From positions 8,902,501 through 8,966,500 of the forward strand of contig NZ_JADBEG010000001.1 in NCBI RefSeq assembly GCF_014873755.1: a stretch of DNA of 64,000 bases, in the 5' to 3' direction. Every line of letters begins with the position of its first letter. Position 1 is the stretch's first letter. This stretch comes from Amycolatopsis lexingtonensis. Its GTDB lineage: Bacteria > Actinomycetota > Actinomycetes > Mycobacteriales > Pseudonocardiaceae. Below are positions 50,320 to 58,623 of this stretch, piece after piece. The notes beneath the pieces were generated by a model, which was not told the origin of the DNA, did not search any database, and saw nothing but the letters and a program-made list of their open reading frames with translations. Both the position numbers and the translations under genes were made by a program.

Positions 50320-51108
50320 TCACAGCGAATAAGACGAGATCGTCCGCTGGATCCGGATCGCGTACTCCTGCAGGGCGCTGATCGCGGTGTGCCGGGCGTC
50401 CTCGGTGATCCGCGCCGCCGGGCCGGCCATGCTGAGCACCGTCGGCCGCCGTCCGTAGGCGTGTACCGGGACCGAACACGCCCAGACGCCTTCGTCGATT
50501 TCTCCCGAGCTGACCGAAAACCGGTTCTCCAGCGCGTGCTTCAGCTCGTCGCGGATGGCGGTACCGCGCTGCTCAATGATCGACGGCAGCCGCCGGTCGC
50601 GTTCCATCTCCGGCAGCAGGGCGAGCAGCATCTTGCCGGACGCACCGAGCCCGAGCGGCATCGAATGCCCCGGCTCGAACGTGAACCGCATGGCGCGGTC
50701 ACACTCGACGCGGTCCGCGCACACGGCGGCGTCGCCGAACTGCTGAAACAGCATCACCGTTTCGCCCAGCTCCCGCGCGGCCTCTTCCATCGACGGCCGC
50801 GCCAGCCGGACGAGGTCGTTCGCCAGCTGCGCCGCCCGCGCCAGCGGCATCACCTGGCTGGTCAGGTGATAGTGCCCGGCCCGGCCTTCTTCGAGCAGCT
50901 GCAGCTCCTTGAGCAGCGCCACATAGCGGTAGGTCGTCGCGACCGGGCTGCCGATCGTCGCGGCGAGCTCGGCGACGCTGGCCTCCCAGCGGCTTTCGGA
51001 AAAGGCGAGCAGCAGCTGCAGGACCTTGCGGGAACTGCTGGCACCGGGGGTGCGGCGCGGCGCGGAGGTGGCGGGACCGTCGACGGCACTGACGGCAGGC
51101 GTCATCAT
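50320..51108 (-). CDS. IclR family transcriptional regulator
   Basis: A 262-residue regulator. The N-terminal winged helix (SSRKVLQLLLAFSESRWEASVAELAATIGSPVATTYRYVALLKELQLLEEG, about residues 25-75) is followed by the IclR effector domain with RFTFEPGHSMPLGLGASGKMLLALLP and ACSVPVHAYGRRPTVLSMAGP. Adjacent ATG codons at 51108 and 51105 both follow GAGAGG closely; GTG 51126 is less likely. It lies 106 nt downstream of the secreted DUF1080 gene and may control it or a distant sugar-acid pathway. Confidence 0.92.
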   Translation of the reverse strand: MMTPAVSAVDGPATSAPRRTPGASSSRKVLQLLLAFSESRWEASVAELAATIGSPVATTYRYVALLKELQLLEEGRAGHYHLTSQVMPLARAAQLANDLVRLARPSMEEAARELGETVMLFQQFGDAAVCADRVECDRAMRFTFEPGHSMPLGLGASGKMLLALLPEMERDRRLPSIIEQRGTAIRDELKHALENRFSVSSGEIDEGVWACSVPVHAYGRRPTVLSMAGPAARITEDARHTAISALQEYAIRIQRTISSYSL

Positions 51109-51214
51109 GACCTCTCGGTGAGACAAAAACGACCTTCGCTATCACACGGGGTGAATAAATTAGCACGTTGTGTTAAACGAAAGCCAGTAATCCGCCACCC
51201 GGGGATACCGCGGT

Positions 51215-51910
51215 TCAGAGCGTGAGGAACTCGCCCGGTTTCGTCACGACCGGTGACTCGACGTAGAGCCCGCGGTACTCGTCCTGGATCCCGGAGTTGT
51301 GCACCTGCAGCGCCAGCGGACCGGTGCGGCCGGCGGTCTGGTCGGTGAACCGCAGGACCTCGACGCCCTTGCACGTGACGGCCGTTCCGGTGAGCGGGCA
51401 GCACACCATGCGCGCCACTCCGGTGGCCGCGTCCCCGATCAGCTCGCACTGCGCCCACTTCTTGATGTCGATCGTGGGGTGGGACAGCTGCTTGAACAGT
51501 TTCCCGCCGCCGTCGTTGTGGCCCGGCCGGTAGTCCCAGTGCCCGCCGTTCGGCGGCTGGAACTGGATGGCGCTCAGCGCGTCGCGAATCGGGTCGGTGG
51601 TGCCCCAGATCAGCACGGTCGGTTTGTGGTTGCCCTTGACCTGCCGCACATTGAATATCCACCGAAACGTGCCGACCTGCTGTTTGTTGTAGTACAACCA
51701 GCCGCGCGCGGTGCCGTTTCCGTGGATGACGCCGTTTTTCGCCGACCACAGACCGGGCTTGGACGACGTCCAGGCGGTCAAATCGGCACCGTCGAACATC
51801 GAGACCAGATTCGGGTCGCCGTACGGGTTTTCCGCGGCCGCCGCGGTGGGCGCGAACGCCGACGCCGCGACGATCCCCGCGGCGAGCACGCCGAAGAACT
51901 TCCGGAACAT
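51215..51910 (-). CDS. Secreted DUF1080 (3-keto-disaccharide hydrolase) family protein
   Basis: A 231-residue secreted protein with signal peptide FRKFFGVLAAGIVAASAFAPTAAAA and a concanavalin-like fold typical of DUF1080: MFDGADLTAWTSS, LWSAKNGVIHGNGTARGWLYYNKQQVGTF cut by strands, and LALQVHNSGIQDEYRGLYV at the end. DUF1080 domains have been linked to hydrolysis of 3-keto-glycosides. Two Cys pairs (AQCELIG, VCCPLTG, VTCKG) suggest disulfides. It precedes an IclR regulator on the same strand. Confidence 0.87.
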   Translation of the reverse strand: MFRKFFGVLAAGIVAASAFAPTAAAAENPYGDPNLVSMFDGADLTAWTSSKPGLWSAKNGVIHGNGTARGWLYYNKQQVGTFRWIFNVRQVKGNHKPTVLIWGTTDPIRDALSAIQFQPPNGGHWDYRPGHNDGGGKLFKQLSHPTIDIKKWAQCELIGDAATGVARMVCCPLTGTAVTCKGVEVLRFTDQTAGRTGPLALQVHNSGIQDEYRGLYVESPVVTKPGEFLTL

Positions 51911-51989
51911 CCTGCCGTCCTTTCGTGAACGCGATGGACCCAGCGTTTCGGACGGCGGATTTCACGCTACGAGCCGCGGCCGCCAGGCG

Positions 51990-53528
51990 TCAACCGCGGT
52001 CCCGCTCACCGGTCAGGAACGGCGTCAGCAGCCCCGGGACGGCCTGGTCGGCCAGCGCCAGCCCCTCGGCCTCCCCGACGTCGAGCACGCGGTACTTCCC
52101 CTTGCCCGCGGCCACCGGCGCGATCACCGTGACGAGGCCGGCGCGGCGCTGGAAGTACGAGCGCTCGACGACGATCCCGGTCATCCCGTCGCAGCGGACG
52201 GCCGCCGTGCCGCGGTCCAGCGAGCCCGAGCGCGTCACCAGGTAGCGGCCGGTGAGCGCGTGGCCGAGGCCGCGGTAGCGGTCCCAGCCGACGAGCGCGG
52301 CGAACGGCAGCAGCACGAGCGCGGCCTGCCACGGCCAGTCCGGCAGCGCGCCGAGCCACGCGAGGCCGTAGAGGGCCGCGGCCAGGAGCAGCACCCCGAC
52401 GACGGCGCGTGAGATCCGTCGGTACAACGCCCGGCGCGGGTGCGGGGTCAACGGCGTCGCGGCCGGATCCTCGCCGAGCACCTCGGCGACGACTTCGTGC
52501 GCCTTCGCCAGCGGCGCGGGCGGGAGCAACAGGCCACCGCCCTTGTCCGCGCCCTTGCCCTCGCGCAGGCCGCCGGCGATGGCGACGACGCGGGCGCCAC
52601 CGGCCAGCCGCAGCGGCAGCGGCTCGCGGATTTCGACGCCCCGCAGGCGCTCCTCCTCGATCGACACCGACCGCGTCGTGATCAGCCCGCGCCGGATGTG
52701 CAGCGTGCCGGCGGGCTCGCGGGTGAGCCGGAAGTTCCAGAACGAGAGCACGTACCCGCCGACCGACAGCACCGACACGAGCACCAGCAGCCCCGCGGCG
52801 GCCAGCACCAGGCTCAGCCACGTCGGGGTGTCGGTGAAGTGCCCGACGACCGTCTGGACCAGGGAGAACTGGATCGGGTCGAAGTGCAGCTCGTGCGCGA
52901 AGTGGTAGACGGTGCCGACCACCGCGCCGACCACCGCGAGGCCCGAGAGCGTGAAGGGCGCGTACCGCAGCCACTTCTTGTCGACGGCGGCCACGAGCTG
53001 CTCCGGCGGCGCGGTGACCTCTTCGGAGGGGGCCGCGGCCTTACGATGTAAGAGCAGCGTCCGCAGCCGCTGGGCCTCGGCGACGGTGACGGCGTCGAGG
53101 ACGAGTTCGTCCTTGCCCGGTCCCTTCCCGTGCGAGTGCCGCCCGGTGCCGATCCGCGCCGCGGCGAGGGAGAACAGCCGGTGCTTCGGCTCGGAGGTGA
53201 CGTCGACCGTGCGGATCCGGTCGCGGGGGATCGCGCGCTGCTTGCGCAGCAGCAGCCCGGTGTGCCACTCGACCTGCGTCGCGGTGATCCGGTAGCGCGA
53301 GGTCAGCACGTGCGAGACGCCGGTGCACACGGCGATCGCGGTGAACGCCAGGCCGATCCACTGCCACGGCTCGCCGTGGCCGAACAGCAGCGCGCCGAGC
53401 AGCACCGGCAGCGACTTCGCCAGGTCCAGCACCGGCCGGATGAGCAGCATGCGCCGGTCGAGGCGGTGCCACGGCGCGTCCTGCGTGCCCTCGGCGGGTG
53501 GGGTCACGACGGTCTCGACGCTGCTCAT
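51990..53528 (-). CDS. PH domain (bPH_2, YdbT-like) membrane protein
   Basis: A 512-residue membrane protein with several hydrophobic pairs (about residues 30-70, 185-260, 385-430) alternating with bacterial PH domains. The repeated unit is recognisable in SRYRITATQVEWHTGLLLRKQRAIPRDRIRTVDV, in FRLTREPAGTLHIRRGLITTRSVSIEEERLRGVEI and in GRYLVTRSGSLDRGTAAVRCDGMTGIVV. ATG 53528 overlaps the stop of the smaller PH gene (ATGA). A TTA codon, rare in such genomes and dependent on the bldA-type tRNA, lies at 53051-53049 inside a CTTAC-N3-GTAAG dyad. The role is thought to be envelope-related and is not known. Confidence 0.86.
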   Translation of the reverse strand: MSSVETVVTPPAEGTQDAPWHRLDRRMLLIRPVLDLAKSLPVLLGALLFGHGEPWQWIGLAFTAIAVCTGVSHVLTSRYRITATQVEWHTGLLLRKQRAIPRDRIRTVDVTSEPKHRLFSLAAARIGTGRHSHGKGPGKDELVLDAVTVAEAQRLRTLLLHRKAAAPSEEVTAPPEQLVAAVDKKWLRYAPFTLSGLAVVGAVVGTVYHFAHELHFDPIQFSLVQTVVGHFTDTPTWLSLVLAAAGLLVLVSVLSVGGYVLSFWNFRLTREPAGTLHIRRGLITTRSVSIEEERLRGVEIREPLPLRLAGGARVVAIAGGLREGKGADKGGGLLLPPAPLAKAHEVVAEVLGEDPAATPLTPHPRRALYRRISRAVVGVLLLAAALYGLAWLGALPDWPWQAALVLLPFAALVGWDRYRGLGHALTGRYLVTRSGSLDRGTAAVRCDGMTGIVVERSYFQRRAGLVTVIAPVAAGKGKYRVLDVGEAEGLALADQAVPGLLTPFLTGERDRG

Positions 53529-54034
53529 GTCGCGTCCCCGCGCATGGCCTGGGTCGTCTTCGTCAGCTCGTCGGCCAGCTCCAGCGCGCGGCCGTGAGCC
53601 AGGCCCGAGATGCGCAGCGGCCCCGCCGCGGACGCCGTCGTCACGGTGATCTTCGCCAGCCCGAACAGCTGCTCGAACGGGTCGCGCTCGATGTCGACGG
53701 TCTGGATCCGCGAGACCGGCGCGATCCGCCACTCCTGCTTCAGCCAGCCGGCCTGGGTGTAGACGGCCTCGGCGGTGACCTCCCAGCGGTGCACGCGGTA
53801 GCGCCACTGCGGCATCACGACCAGGTGCAGCGGCGCGAGCACGCACGAGACCACCAGCGTCACGCTCAGGAACGACGGCGGGTCGTCGCTGGTCACGACG
53901 ATGACGGTCTGCAGCCCGAGCAGCACGATCCAGAGGATCGCGGCGGTCGCCGTCCAGTAGCCGATGGCCCGGCGGCTCACCCGGTGTGCGGGCGGCCGCA
54001 GCCGCAGCGCCGTGTTCGTGGTGTGGTCGGTCAC
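53525..54034 (-). CDS. PH domain (bPH_2) membrane protein, small partner
   Basis: A 169-residue protein with two membrane helices (residues about 25-65) followed by one bacterial PH domain (YRVHRWEVTAEAVYTQAGWLKQEWRIAPVSRIQTVDIERDPFEQLFGLAKITVTTAS split by turns). It is the first gene of a pair with the larger three-domain protein, overlapping by 4 nt, an arrangement widespread in bacteria (YdbS/YdbT type). Probable site is the cytoplasmic membrane; function unknown. Confidence 0.88.
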   Translation of the reverse strand: MTDHTTNTALRLRPPAHRVSRRAIGYWTATAAILWIVLLGLQTVIVVTSDDPPSFLSVTLVVSCVLAPLHLVVMPQWRYRVHRWEVTAEAVYTQAGWLKQEWRIAPVSRIQTVDIERDPFEQLFGLAKITVTTASAAGPLRISGLAHGRALELADELTKTTQAMRGDAT

Positions 54035-54207
54035 CCCTCAAGCGTGCCCGATCGGGGACTTGCGCGCCCAGGACACTTGTCATGATGCCGATCCGGTCCG
54101 GCCTCGATCGCATGGCGTTACGATCGGCGGCACCGTCGGAGGAATGGAATCCCCGCACGCGTGTGTTGTGCTTGAAGGATTGTCCTATAAGCAAGCAGGA
54201 GGACCCG

Positions 54208-55125
54208 GTGGGACTCGATCCCGACGACCTGTACGAGGTGGACTCGGACGTCCCCGACCTGACCGGTGCGGTGCTCATGCACCACTTCGAAGGGTTCATG
54301 GACGCCGGTTCGGCGGGCCGTCTGCTGGCGGAGCACCTGCTGACCGGCGAGCACCGGGTGGTCGCCCGCTTCGACGTCGACCGGCTCATCGACTACCGCT
54401 CGCGGCGGCCGACGATGACCTACGCGGTCGACCACTGGGAGGACTACGACGCGCCCGAGCTGGTCGTGCACCTGCTGCACGACACCGACGGCACGCCGTT
54501 CCTGCTGCTCTCCGGCCCGGAGCCGGACCACGACTGGGAGCGGTTCTGCCGCGCGGTCCGCAACCTCGTCGAGCGCTGGGGCGTCCGGCTGACCGCCGGC
54601 TTCCACGGCATCCCGATGGGCGCGCCGCACACCCGCCCGCTCGGCGTCACCGCGCACGCCACCCGCCGGGACCTGGTCGGCGAGCACCAGCCGCTGCCGA
54701 ACCGGCTGCAGGTCCCGGGCAGCCTCGCCGCGCTGCTGGAGTACCGGCTCGGCGAGTGGGGCCACGACGCCGTCGGCTTCGCCGCGCACGTGCCGCACTA
54801 CCTGGCGCAGTCGACGTACCCGGCCGCGTCTCTCATCGTGCTCGAAGCGCTGAGCCGCGCGACCGGGCTGAGCCTGGCCGAGGGCGAGCTGCGCGAGGCC
54901 GCGGAGCTCGCCGACGCCGAGATCAACCGGCAGGTCGCGGAGTCCGACGAGGTCGCCGACGTCGTCCGTGCGCTGGAGCGGCAGTACGACACGTTCGTCG
55001 AGGCTTCGGAGAAAGGCTCGCTGCTCGCCGAGTCGGTCGAGCACATGCCGACCGCGGAGGAGCTCGGCTCGCAGTTCGAGCGGTTCCTGGCCGAGCAGAA
55101 CGGCGGCGACGGCCCCGAGCGCTGA
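54208..55125 (+). CDS. PAC2 family protein
   Basis: A 305-residue soluble protein of the PAC2 (proteasome assembly chaperone 2-like) family found in proteasome-bearing actinobacteria. It begins VGLDPDDLYEVDSDVPDL and contains VLMHHFEGFMDAGSAGRLLAEHLL, LLLSGPEPDHDWERF and GFHGIPMGAPHTRPLGVTAHAT. GTG 54208 has AGGAGGA 5 nt upstream. TATAAG at about 54185-54190 may be its -10 box with a 17-nt spacer to GTGTTG. The next gene starts on the last base of its stop codon. Link to the proteasome is by family only. Confidence 0.88.
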   Translation: MGLDPDDLYEVDSDVPDLTGAVLMHHFEGFMDAGSAGRLLAEHLLTGEHRVVARFDVDRLIDYRSRRPTMTYAVDHWEDYDAPELVVHLLHDTDGTPFLLLSGPEPDHDWERFCRAVRNLVERWGVRLTAGFHGIPMGAPHTRPLGVTAHATRRDLVGEHQPLPNRLQVPGSLAALLEYRLGEWGHDAVGFAAHVPHYLAQSTYPAASLIVLEALSRATGLSLAEGELREAAELADAEINRQVAESDEVADVVRALERQYDTFVEASEKGSLLAESVEHMPTAEELGSQFERFLAEQNGGDGPER

Positions 55126-55862
55126 TGGCGCGCTACGACGAGATCGGGATCGGGTACGCGCTGGGGCGGCGCACCGACCCGCGGTGGCTCGCGCCGGTCC
55201 TCGACGCGCTGGGTGCGGCGCGTTCCGTGCTCGACGTCGGTTCCGGGACGGGGTCGTACGAGCCGCCCGGCCGCCGGGTGGTCGCCGTCGAGCCGGCGGC
55301 GGAGATGATCCGGCAACGCCGTCCCGGCGCCGCGCCGGTCGTGCGGGCGGTCGCGGAGGCGCTGCCGTTCGCGGCCGGGACGTTCGACGCCGCGCTGGCC
55401 GTGCTGACCGTGCACCACTGGCCGGACTGGCGCCGGGGCCTCGACGAGCTGCGCCGGGTCGCGCCCCGGCAGGTCGTCCTGGCCTACGACACCGCGCTGC
55501 ACAACGACTTCTGGCTCGTGCGGGAGTACGTGCCGGAGGTGGCTGCGCTCGAGCGGTCGCGGCCGTCGGCGGCGGAGATCGCGGACCACCTCGGCGCGTC
55601 GTCGGTGCTCCCGCTGCCGGTGCCGTGGGACTTCACCGACGGGGTGTTCCCGGCGCACTGGCGGCGGCCGGAGGCCTACCTGGACCCGGCGGTGCGGCGG
55701 TCGTGCTCGGCGCTCGCGCAGACGTCGCCCTCGGCCGTCGAACGGGGGATGGACCGGCTGCGGGCCGACCTCGAATCCGGCCGGTGGCACGCGGACCACG
55801 CGGAGCTGCTGTCGCTGCCGGAGTGGGACGCGGGCTTCCGGCTCATGGTGGCGGCCAGCTAG
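55125..55862 (+). CDS. Class I SAM-dependent methyltransferase
   Basis: A 245-residue small-molecule methyltransferase of the UbiE/Methyltransf_11 type. Motif I is SVLDVGSGTGSYEPPGRRVVAVEPAAEM, motif II-III is FDAALAVLTVHHWPDWRRGLDELRRVAP. ATG 55125 shares one base with the PAC2 stop (TGATG), so translation is coupled. Its 3' end overlaps the convergent MarR gene by 20 nt. The acceptor substrate is unknown. Confidence 0.9.
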   Translation: MARYDEIGIGYALGRRTDPRWLAPVLDALGAARSVLDVGSGTGSYEPPGRRVVAVEPAAEMIRQRRPGAAPVVRAVAEALPFAAGTFDAALAVLTVHHWPDWRRGLDELRRVAPRQVVLAYDTALHNDFWLVREYVPEVAALERSRPSAAEIADHLGASSVLPLPVPWDFTDGVFPAHWRRPEAYLDPAVRRSCSALAQTSPSAVERGMDRLRADLESGRWHADHAELLSLPEWDAGFRLMVAAS

Positions 55863-56268
55863 CCAGCTTCCCGACGGCCTCGGCCGTCCGGCGGAAGCCG
55901 TCCTCGCCCAGTACCGCCCGCAGCCGCGCGTTGAACTCTTCGACCTCGGGCGCGACGCGGGCCAGCGCGGCCTCGCCCGCCGCGGTCAGCTCCAGGACGA
56001 TCGCGCGGTGCTCGCGCGGGTGGGCCCGCTTGGCGACCAGGCCGGCGCCGGTGAGCCGGGTGACCATCGCGGTCACCGCCGACTCGCGCTGGCCGAGGCG
56101 TCCGGCGAGGTCCCGCTGGGTCAAGCCGCCTTCGCGGACCGCGAAGAGGGCACCGAGCTGGGCCGAGGTGATGCCCGCGGCGGCGGCCAGCCGGCGGTCG
56201 GCGTCCACGCGCAGGCGGTGGGCCGCCTGCTGGAGCAGGAAGAACAGGCGCTGGTCGGGTTCGGGCAC
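55843..56268 (-). CDS. MarR family transcriptional regulator
   Basis: A 141-residue winged-helix regulator: LQQAAHRLRVDADRRLAAAAGITSAQ, then GGLTQRDLAGRLGQRESAVTAMVTRLTGAGLVAKRAHPREHRAIVLELT. GTG 56268 (VPEPDQRLFFLL) is preferred; ATG 56304 or GTG 56310 in the same frame would put the start against or inside the 22-bp operator palindrome. It is divergent to a thioesterase gene, with the palindrome between, indicating that it represses both. Confidence 0.9.
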   Translation of the reverse strand: MPEPDQRLFFLLQQAAHRLRVDADRRLAAAAGITSAQLGALFAVREGGLTQRDLAGRLGQRESAVTAMVTRLTGAGLVAKRAHPREHRAIVLELTAAGEAALARVAPEVEEFNARLRAVLGEDGFRRTAEAVGKLASWPPP

Positions 56269-56305
56269 GCCCCGATCTTGACAGGCGGCGGACCATCGCG
56301 CCATT

Positions 56306-56327
56306 CTCACTTCACTAGTGAAGTGAG
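56306..56327. promoter_or_regulatory. Perfect 22-bp MarR-type operator palindrome
   Basis: The arms CTCACTTCACT and AGTGAAGTGAG meet with no spacer, giving full two-fold symmetry around 56316/56317. It lies between the divergent marR-like gene and the PaaI thioesterase gene and ends 7 nt before ATG 56334, overlapping its GAGGGG ribosome site. Confidence 0.85.
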
Positions 56328-56333
56328 GGGTCC

Positions 56334-56765
56334 ATGCTCGACATCGAAGCCGCCCGCCGGGGTCTCGCGAGCCAGCCGTTCAGCCGCCTCCTCGGCGCCC
56401 GGTTGACCGAGTTCGGCGACGGCGCCGCCACGCTGGAGCTGGACATCCGCGACGAGCTCGAGCAGCAGAACGGTTACCTCCACGGCGGGGTGCTCGCATA
56501 CGCCGCCGACAACGCGCTCACCTTCGCCGCGGGCACGGTGCTCGGCCCGGCGCTGCTCACCGCCGGCTTCACCATCGACTACCTGCGCCCGGCGGTGGGG
56601 GTCACGCTGCGGGCCCGCGCCGTCGTCGTGCAGGCCGGGCGGTCGCGGGCCACCTGCCGGTGCGAGGTGTACACAGTGGACGGCGACGGCGGGACCACGC
56701 TGTGCGCCGCCGCGCAGGGGAGTGCCCGGCTCCGCGCCGGGGCGTCAGGTATCGTCCCGGGATGA
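56334..56765 (+). CDS. PaaI-type hotdog thioesterase
   Basis: A 143-residue hotdog-fold protein that hydrolyses an acyl- or aryl-CoA. The conserved block is EQQNGYLHGGVLAYAADNALTFAAGTVLG, with the Asn/His-Gly-Gly and the acidic helix residue (AADNA), followed by TAGFTIDYLRPAVGVTLRARAVVVQAGR. ATG 56334 has GAGGGG 4 nt upstream. It overlaps the next methyltransferase gene by 4 nt and lies under the MarR operator. Phenylacetate-type substrates are typical but not proven. Confidence 0.92.
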   Translation: MLDIEAARRGLASQPFSRLLGARLTEFGDGAATLELDIRDELEQQNGYLHGGVLAYAADNALTFAAGTVLGPALLTAGFTIDYLRPAVGVTLRARAVVVQAGRSRATCRCEVYTVDGDGGTTLCAAAQGSARLRAGASGIVPG

Positions 56766-57571
56766 ACCTCGCGAAAAACCGTTCCTCCGTAAGGAAAACC
56801 CTGGGCAAGCTGCTCCACGCGCTGGCCTCGAAAGTGCACGACCCGTACACCGATCAGCTGAACCGGATGGCTGTGGAGCTGCGCGAAGAAGTGGTCCGCC
56901 AGGGTGACCGGGTCCTCGATCGGGTGGTGGAGTTCGAGATCCGCAGCCGCCGCGACATCGTCTACGCCGGCGATCAGGACGCCGCCCTCGAGAGCAACGT
57001 CTTCGCCCGCGAGCACCTCGTCGGCTCCCGGCACTTCGGCAAGCCGAAGGAGACCCTCGAGTACGCGCTTTCCCTGGCGCCGCAAGGCGGCATGGCGCTG
57101 GAGTTCGGGGTCGCGTCCGGCAACACGCTGCGGACCATCGCCCGCGCCCGCGGCGGGCGCGAGGTCTACGGCTTCGACTCCTTCGACGGGCTGCCCGAGG
57201 CGTGGCTCAACGGCATGCCCGCCGGCGCGTTCGCCCGCGACGACCTGCCCGACGTCCCCGGCGCCGAACTGGTCGTCGGGCTCTTCCACGACAGCCTGCC
57301 CGGGTTCCTGGCCGAACACGAAGGGCACGTCGACTTCCTGCACGTCGACGGCGACCTCTACAGCTCCGCCAAGACCGTGCTCGACCTCTGCGGGCCGCGG
57401 CTGCGCGCGGGCAGCATCGTGCACTTCGACGAGTTCTTCAACTTCCCTGGCTGGAAGCGCCACGAATACCGCGCCTGGACGGAGTACGTCGAGCGCACCG
57501 GCGTCGAGTTCGAATACGTCGCCTACACCTACAGCGACAACCAGGTGACGGTGAAGATCACCAAGCCCTAG
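56762..57571 (+). CDS. TylF/MycF-like SAM-dependent methyltransferase
   Basis: A 269-residue protein with the TylF-type fold: MALEFGVASGNTLRTIARARGGREVYGFDSFDGLPEAW is the SAM site, and HVDFLHVDGDLYSSAKTVLDLCGPRL plus SIVHFDEFFNFPGWKRHEYRAW contain the metal-binding acidic residues. These enzymes methylate sugar or polyketide hydroxyls, but distant members have other roles. ATG 56762 overlaps the thioesterase stop (ATGA), so both are controlled by the MarR palindrome. No natural-product cluster surrounds it. Confidence 0.86.
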   Translation: MNLAKNRSSVRKTLGKLLHALASKVHDPYTDQLNRMAVELREEVVRQGDRVLDRVVEFEIRSRRDIVYAGDQDAALESNVFAREHLVGSRHFGKPKETLEYALSLAPQGGMALEFGVASGNTLRTIARARGGREVYGFDSFDGLPEAWLNGMPAGAFARDDLPDVPGAELVVGLFHDSLPGFLAEHEGHVDFLHVDGDLYSSAKTVLDLCGPRLRAGSIVHFDEFFNFPGWKRHEYRAWTEYVERTGVEFEYVAYTYSDNQVTVKITKP

Positions 57572-58554
57572 CCGTGGCAGCCTTCCTCGTTCAGCGGGCC
57601 GATCGAGGGGAGGATCAGCCCGCACAGGTAGCCGTCGACGAAGCGGCCGGTGCCGGCGATGTTGGTGCCGAGCCGGACCAGTGGCGCGAACCCCTTGATG
57701 CCGGCGGCGAGCGCGTCCTGGTTGCGCTGCAGCATCGACGTCAGCTGGTCGAGCTGGGTGAGCAGCGGGCCGACCTGGGCCTCGTTTTCGTTGATCAGCC
57801 CGGAAAGTTCGGTGGCGAGTTCACGTGAGCCGTCGAGCAGCGTGGTGATCGCCTGCTCCCGGGCACTGACTTCGGAGAGCAGCTGGTTGCCGTCGGCGAA
57901 GAGCCGCTGGACGGCGGCGTCGCGGTCGACGAGCGTCTGCGACACCGTCCTGGTGTTGGCGAGCAGCGTGGCGAGCTGGTGGTCGCGGGAGGCGAGGGAA
58001 TCCGACAGCCGGGACAGCCCGGTGAGCGCGGCGCGGACGTCCTGCGGCGTGTTCGCGAGCGTCGCCGAAAGCGTGTCGAAGCTCTTCGCCAGCTGACCGG
58101 TGTCGATCTTGTCCACAGTGGACGAAAGCTCGCCGAAGGCCGCGAGGATGTCGTACGGGACGCTGGTGCGGGACCGTGGGATCGGCTGCCCGGGGTCGAG
58201 CGTGCCGTCGCCCTCCGGGTCGAGCGCGAGGTACTTCTGGCCCAGCACGGTCTTGAGCCGGATCGCCGCGCCCGTCGCGTCGCCGAGCCAGGCGTCCTTG
58301 GCCTTGAAGGAAACCAGCACGTGGTCGCCGCGCAGCTTCAGGTCCGTGACGCGGCCGACCTTGACCCCGGCGATGCGGACGTCGTTGCCCGCGAACAGGC
58401 CGGCCGCCTCACTGAACTCGGCGGAGTACGTGGTGCCGTCGCCGATCACGGGCAGGGACCGGACGTTCATCGCCGTCACGACGCCCAGCGCCAGCACGGC
58501 CAGCCCGGCGATCGCCGTCCTGACGGGGGCGTCGGCGGCCCGGCGCGGTGACAT
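57568..58554 (-). CDS. MCE family lipid-transport protein, orphan
   Basis: A 328-residue protein with one N-terminal helix (TAIAGLAVLALGVVTAMNV), the MCE domain (YSAEFSEAAGLFAGNDVRIAGVKVGRVTDLKLRGDHVLVSFKA cut by turns, residues about 40-115) and a long helical region ending in a Cys-containing tail. MCE proteins form tubes that carry lipids to or from the membrane. Normally six mce genes follow yrbE permease genes; here the gene stands alone beside a flavin monooxygenase. ATG 58554 matches the usual start; GTG 58578 is possible. Confidence 0.87.
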   Translation of the reverse strand: MSPRRAADAPVRTAIAGLAVLALGVVTAMNVRSLPVIGDGTTYSAEFSEAAGLFAGNDVRIAGVKVGRVTDLKLRGDHVLVSFKAKDAWLGDATGAAIRLKTVLGQKYLALDPEGDGTLDPGQPIPRSRTSVPYDILAAFGELSSTVDKIDTGQLAKSFDTLSATLANTPQDVRAALTGLSRLSDSLASRDHQLATLLANTRTVSQTLVDRDAAVQRLFADGNQLLSEVSAREQAITTLLDGSRELATELSGLINENEAQVGPLLTQLDQLTSMLQRNQDALAAGIKGFAPLVRLGTNIAGTGRFVDGYLCGLILPSIGPLNEEGCHG

Positions 58555-58623
58555 GGCGTCGAGGGTGACGCACACCACGCCGGGCCGCCAGCCGAGTCCC
58601 CCGATGAGACGAAGATCGCCGGC

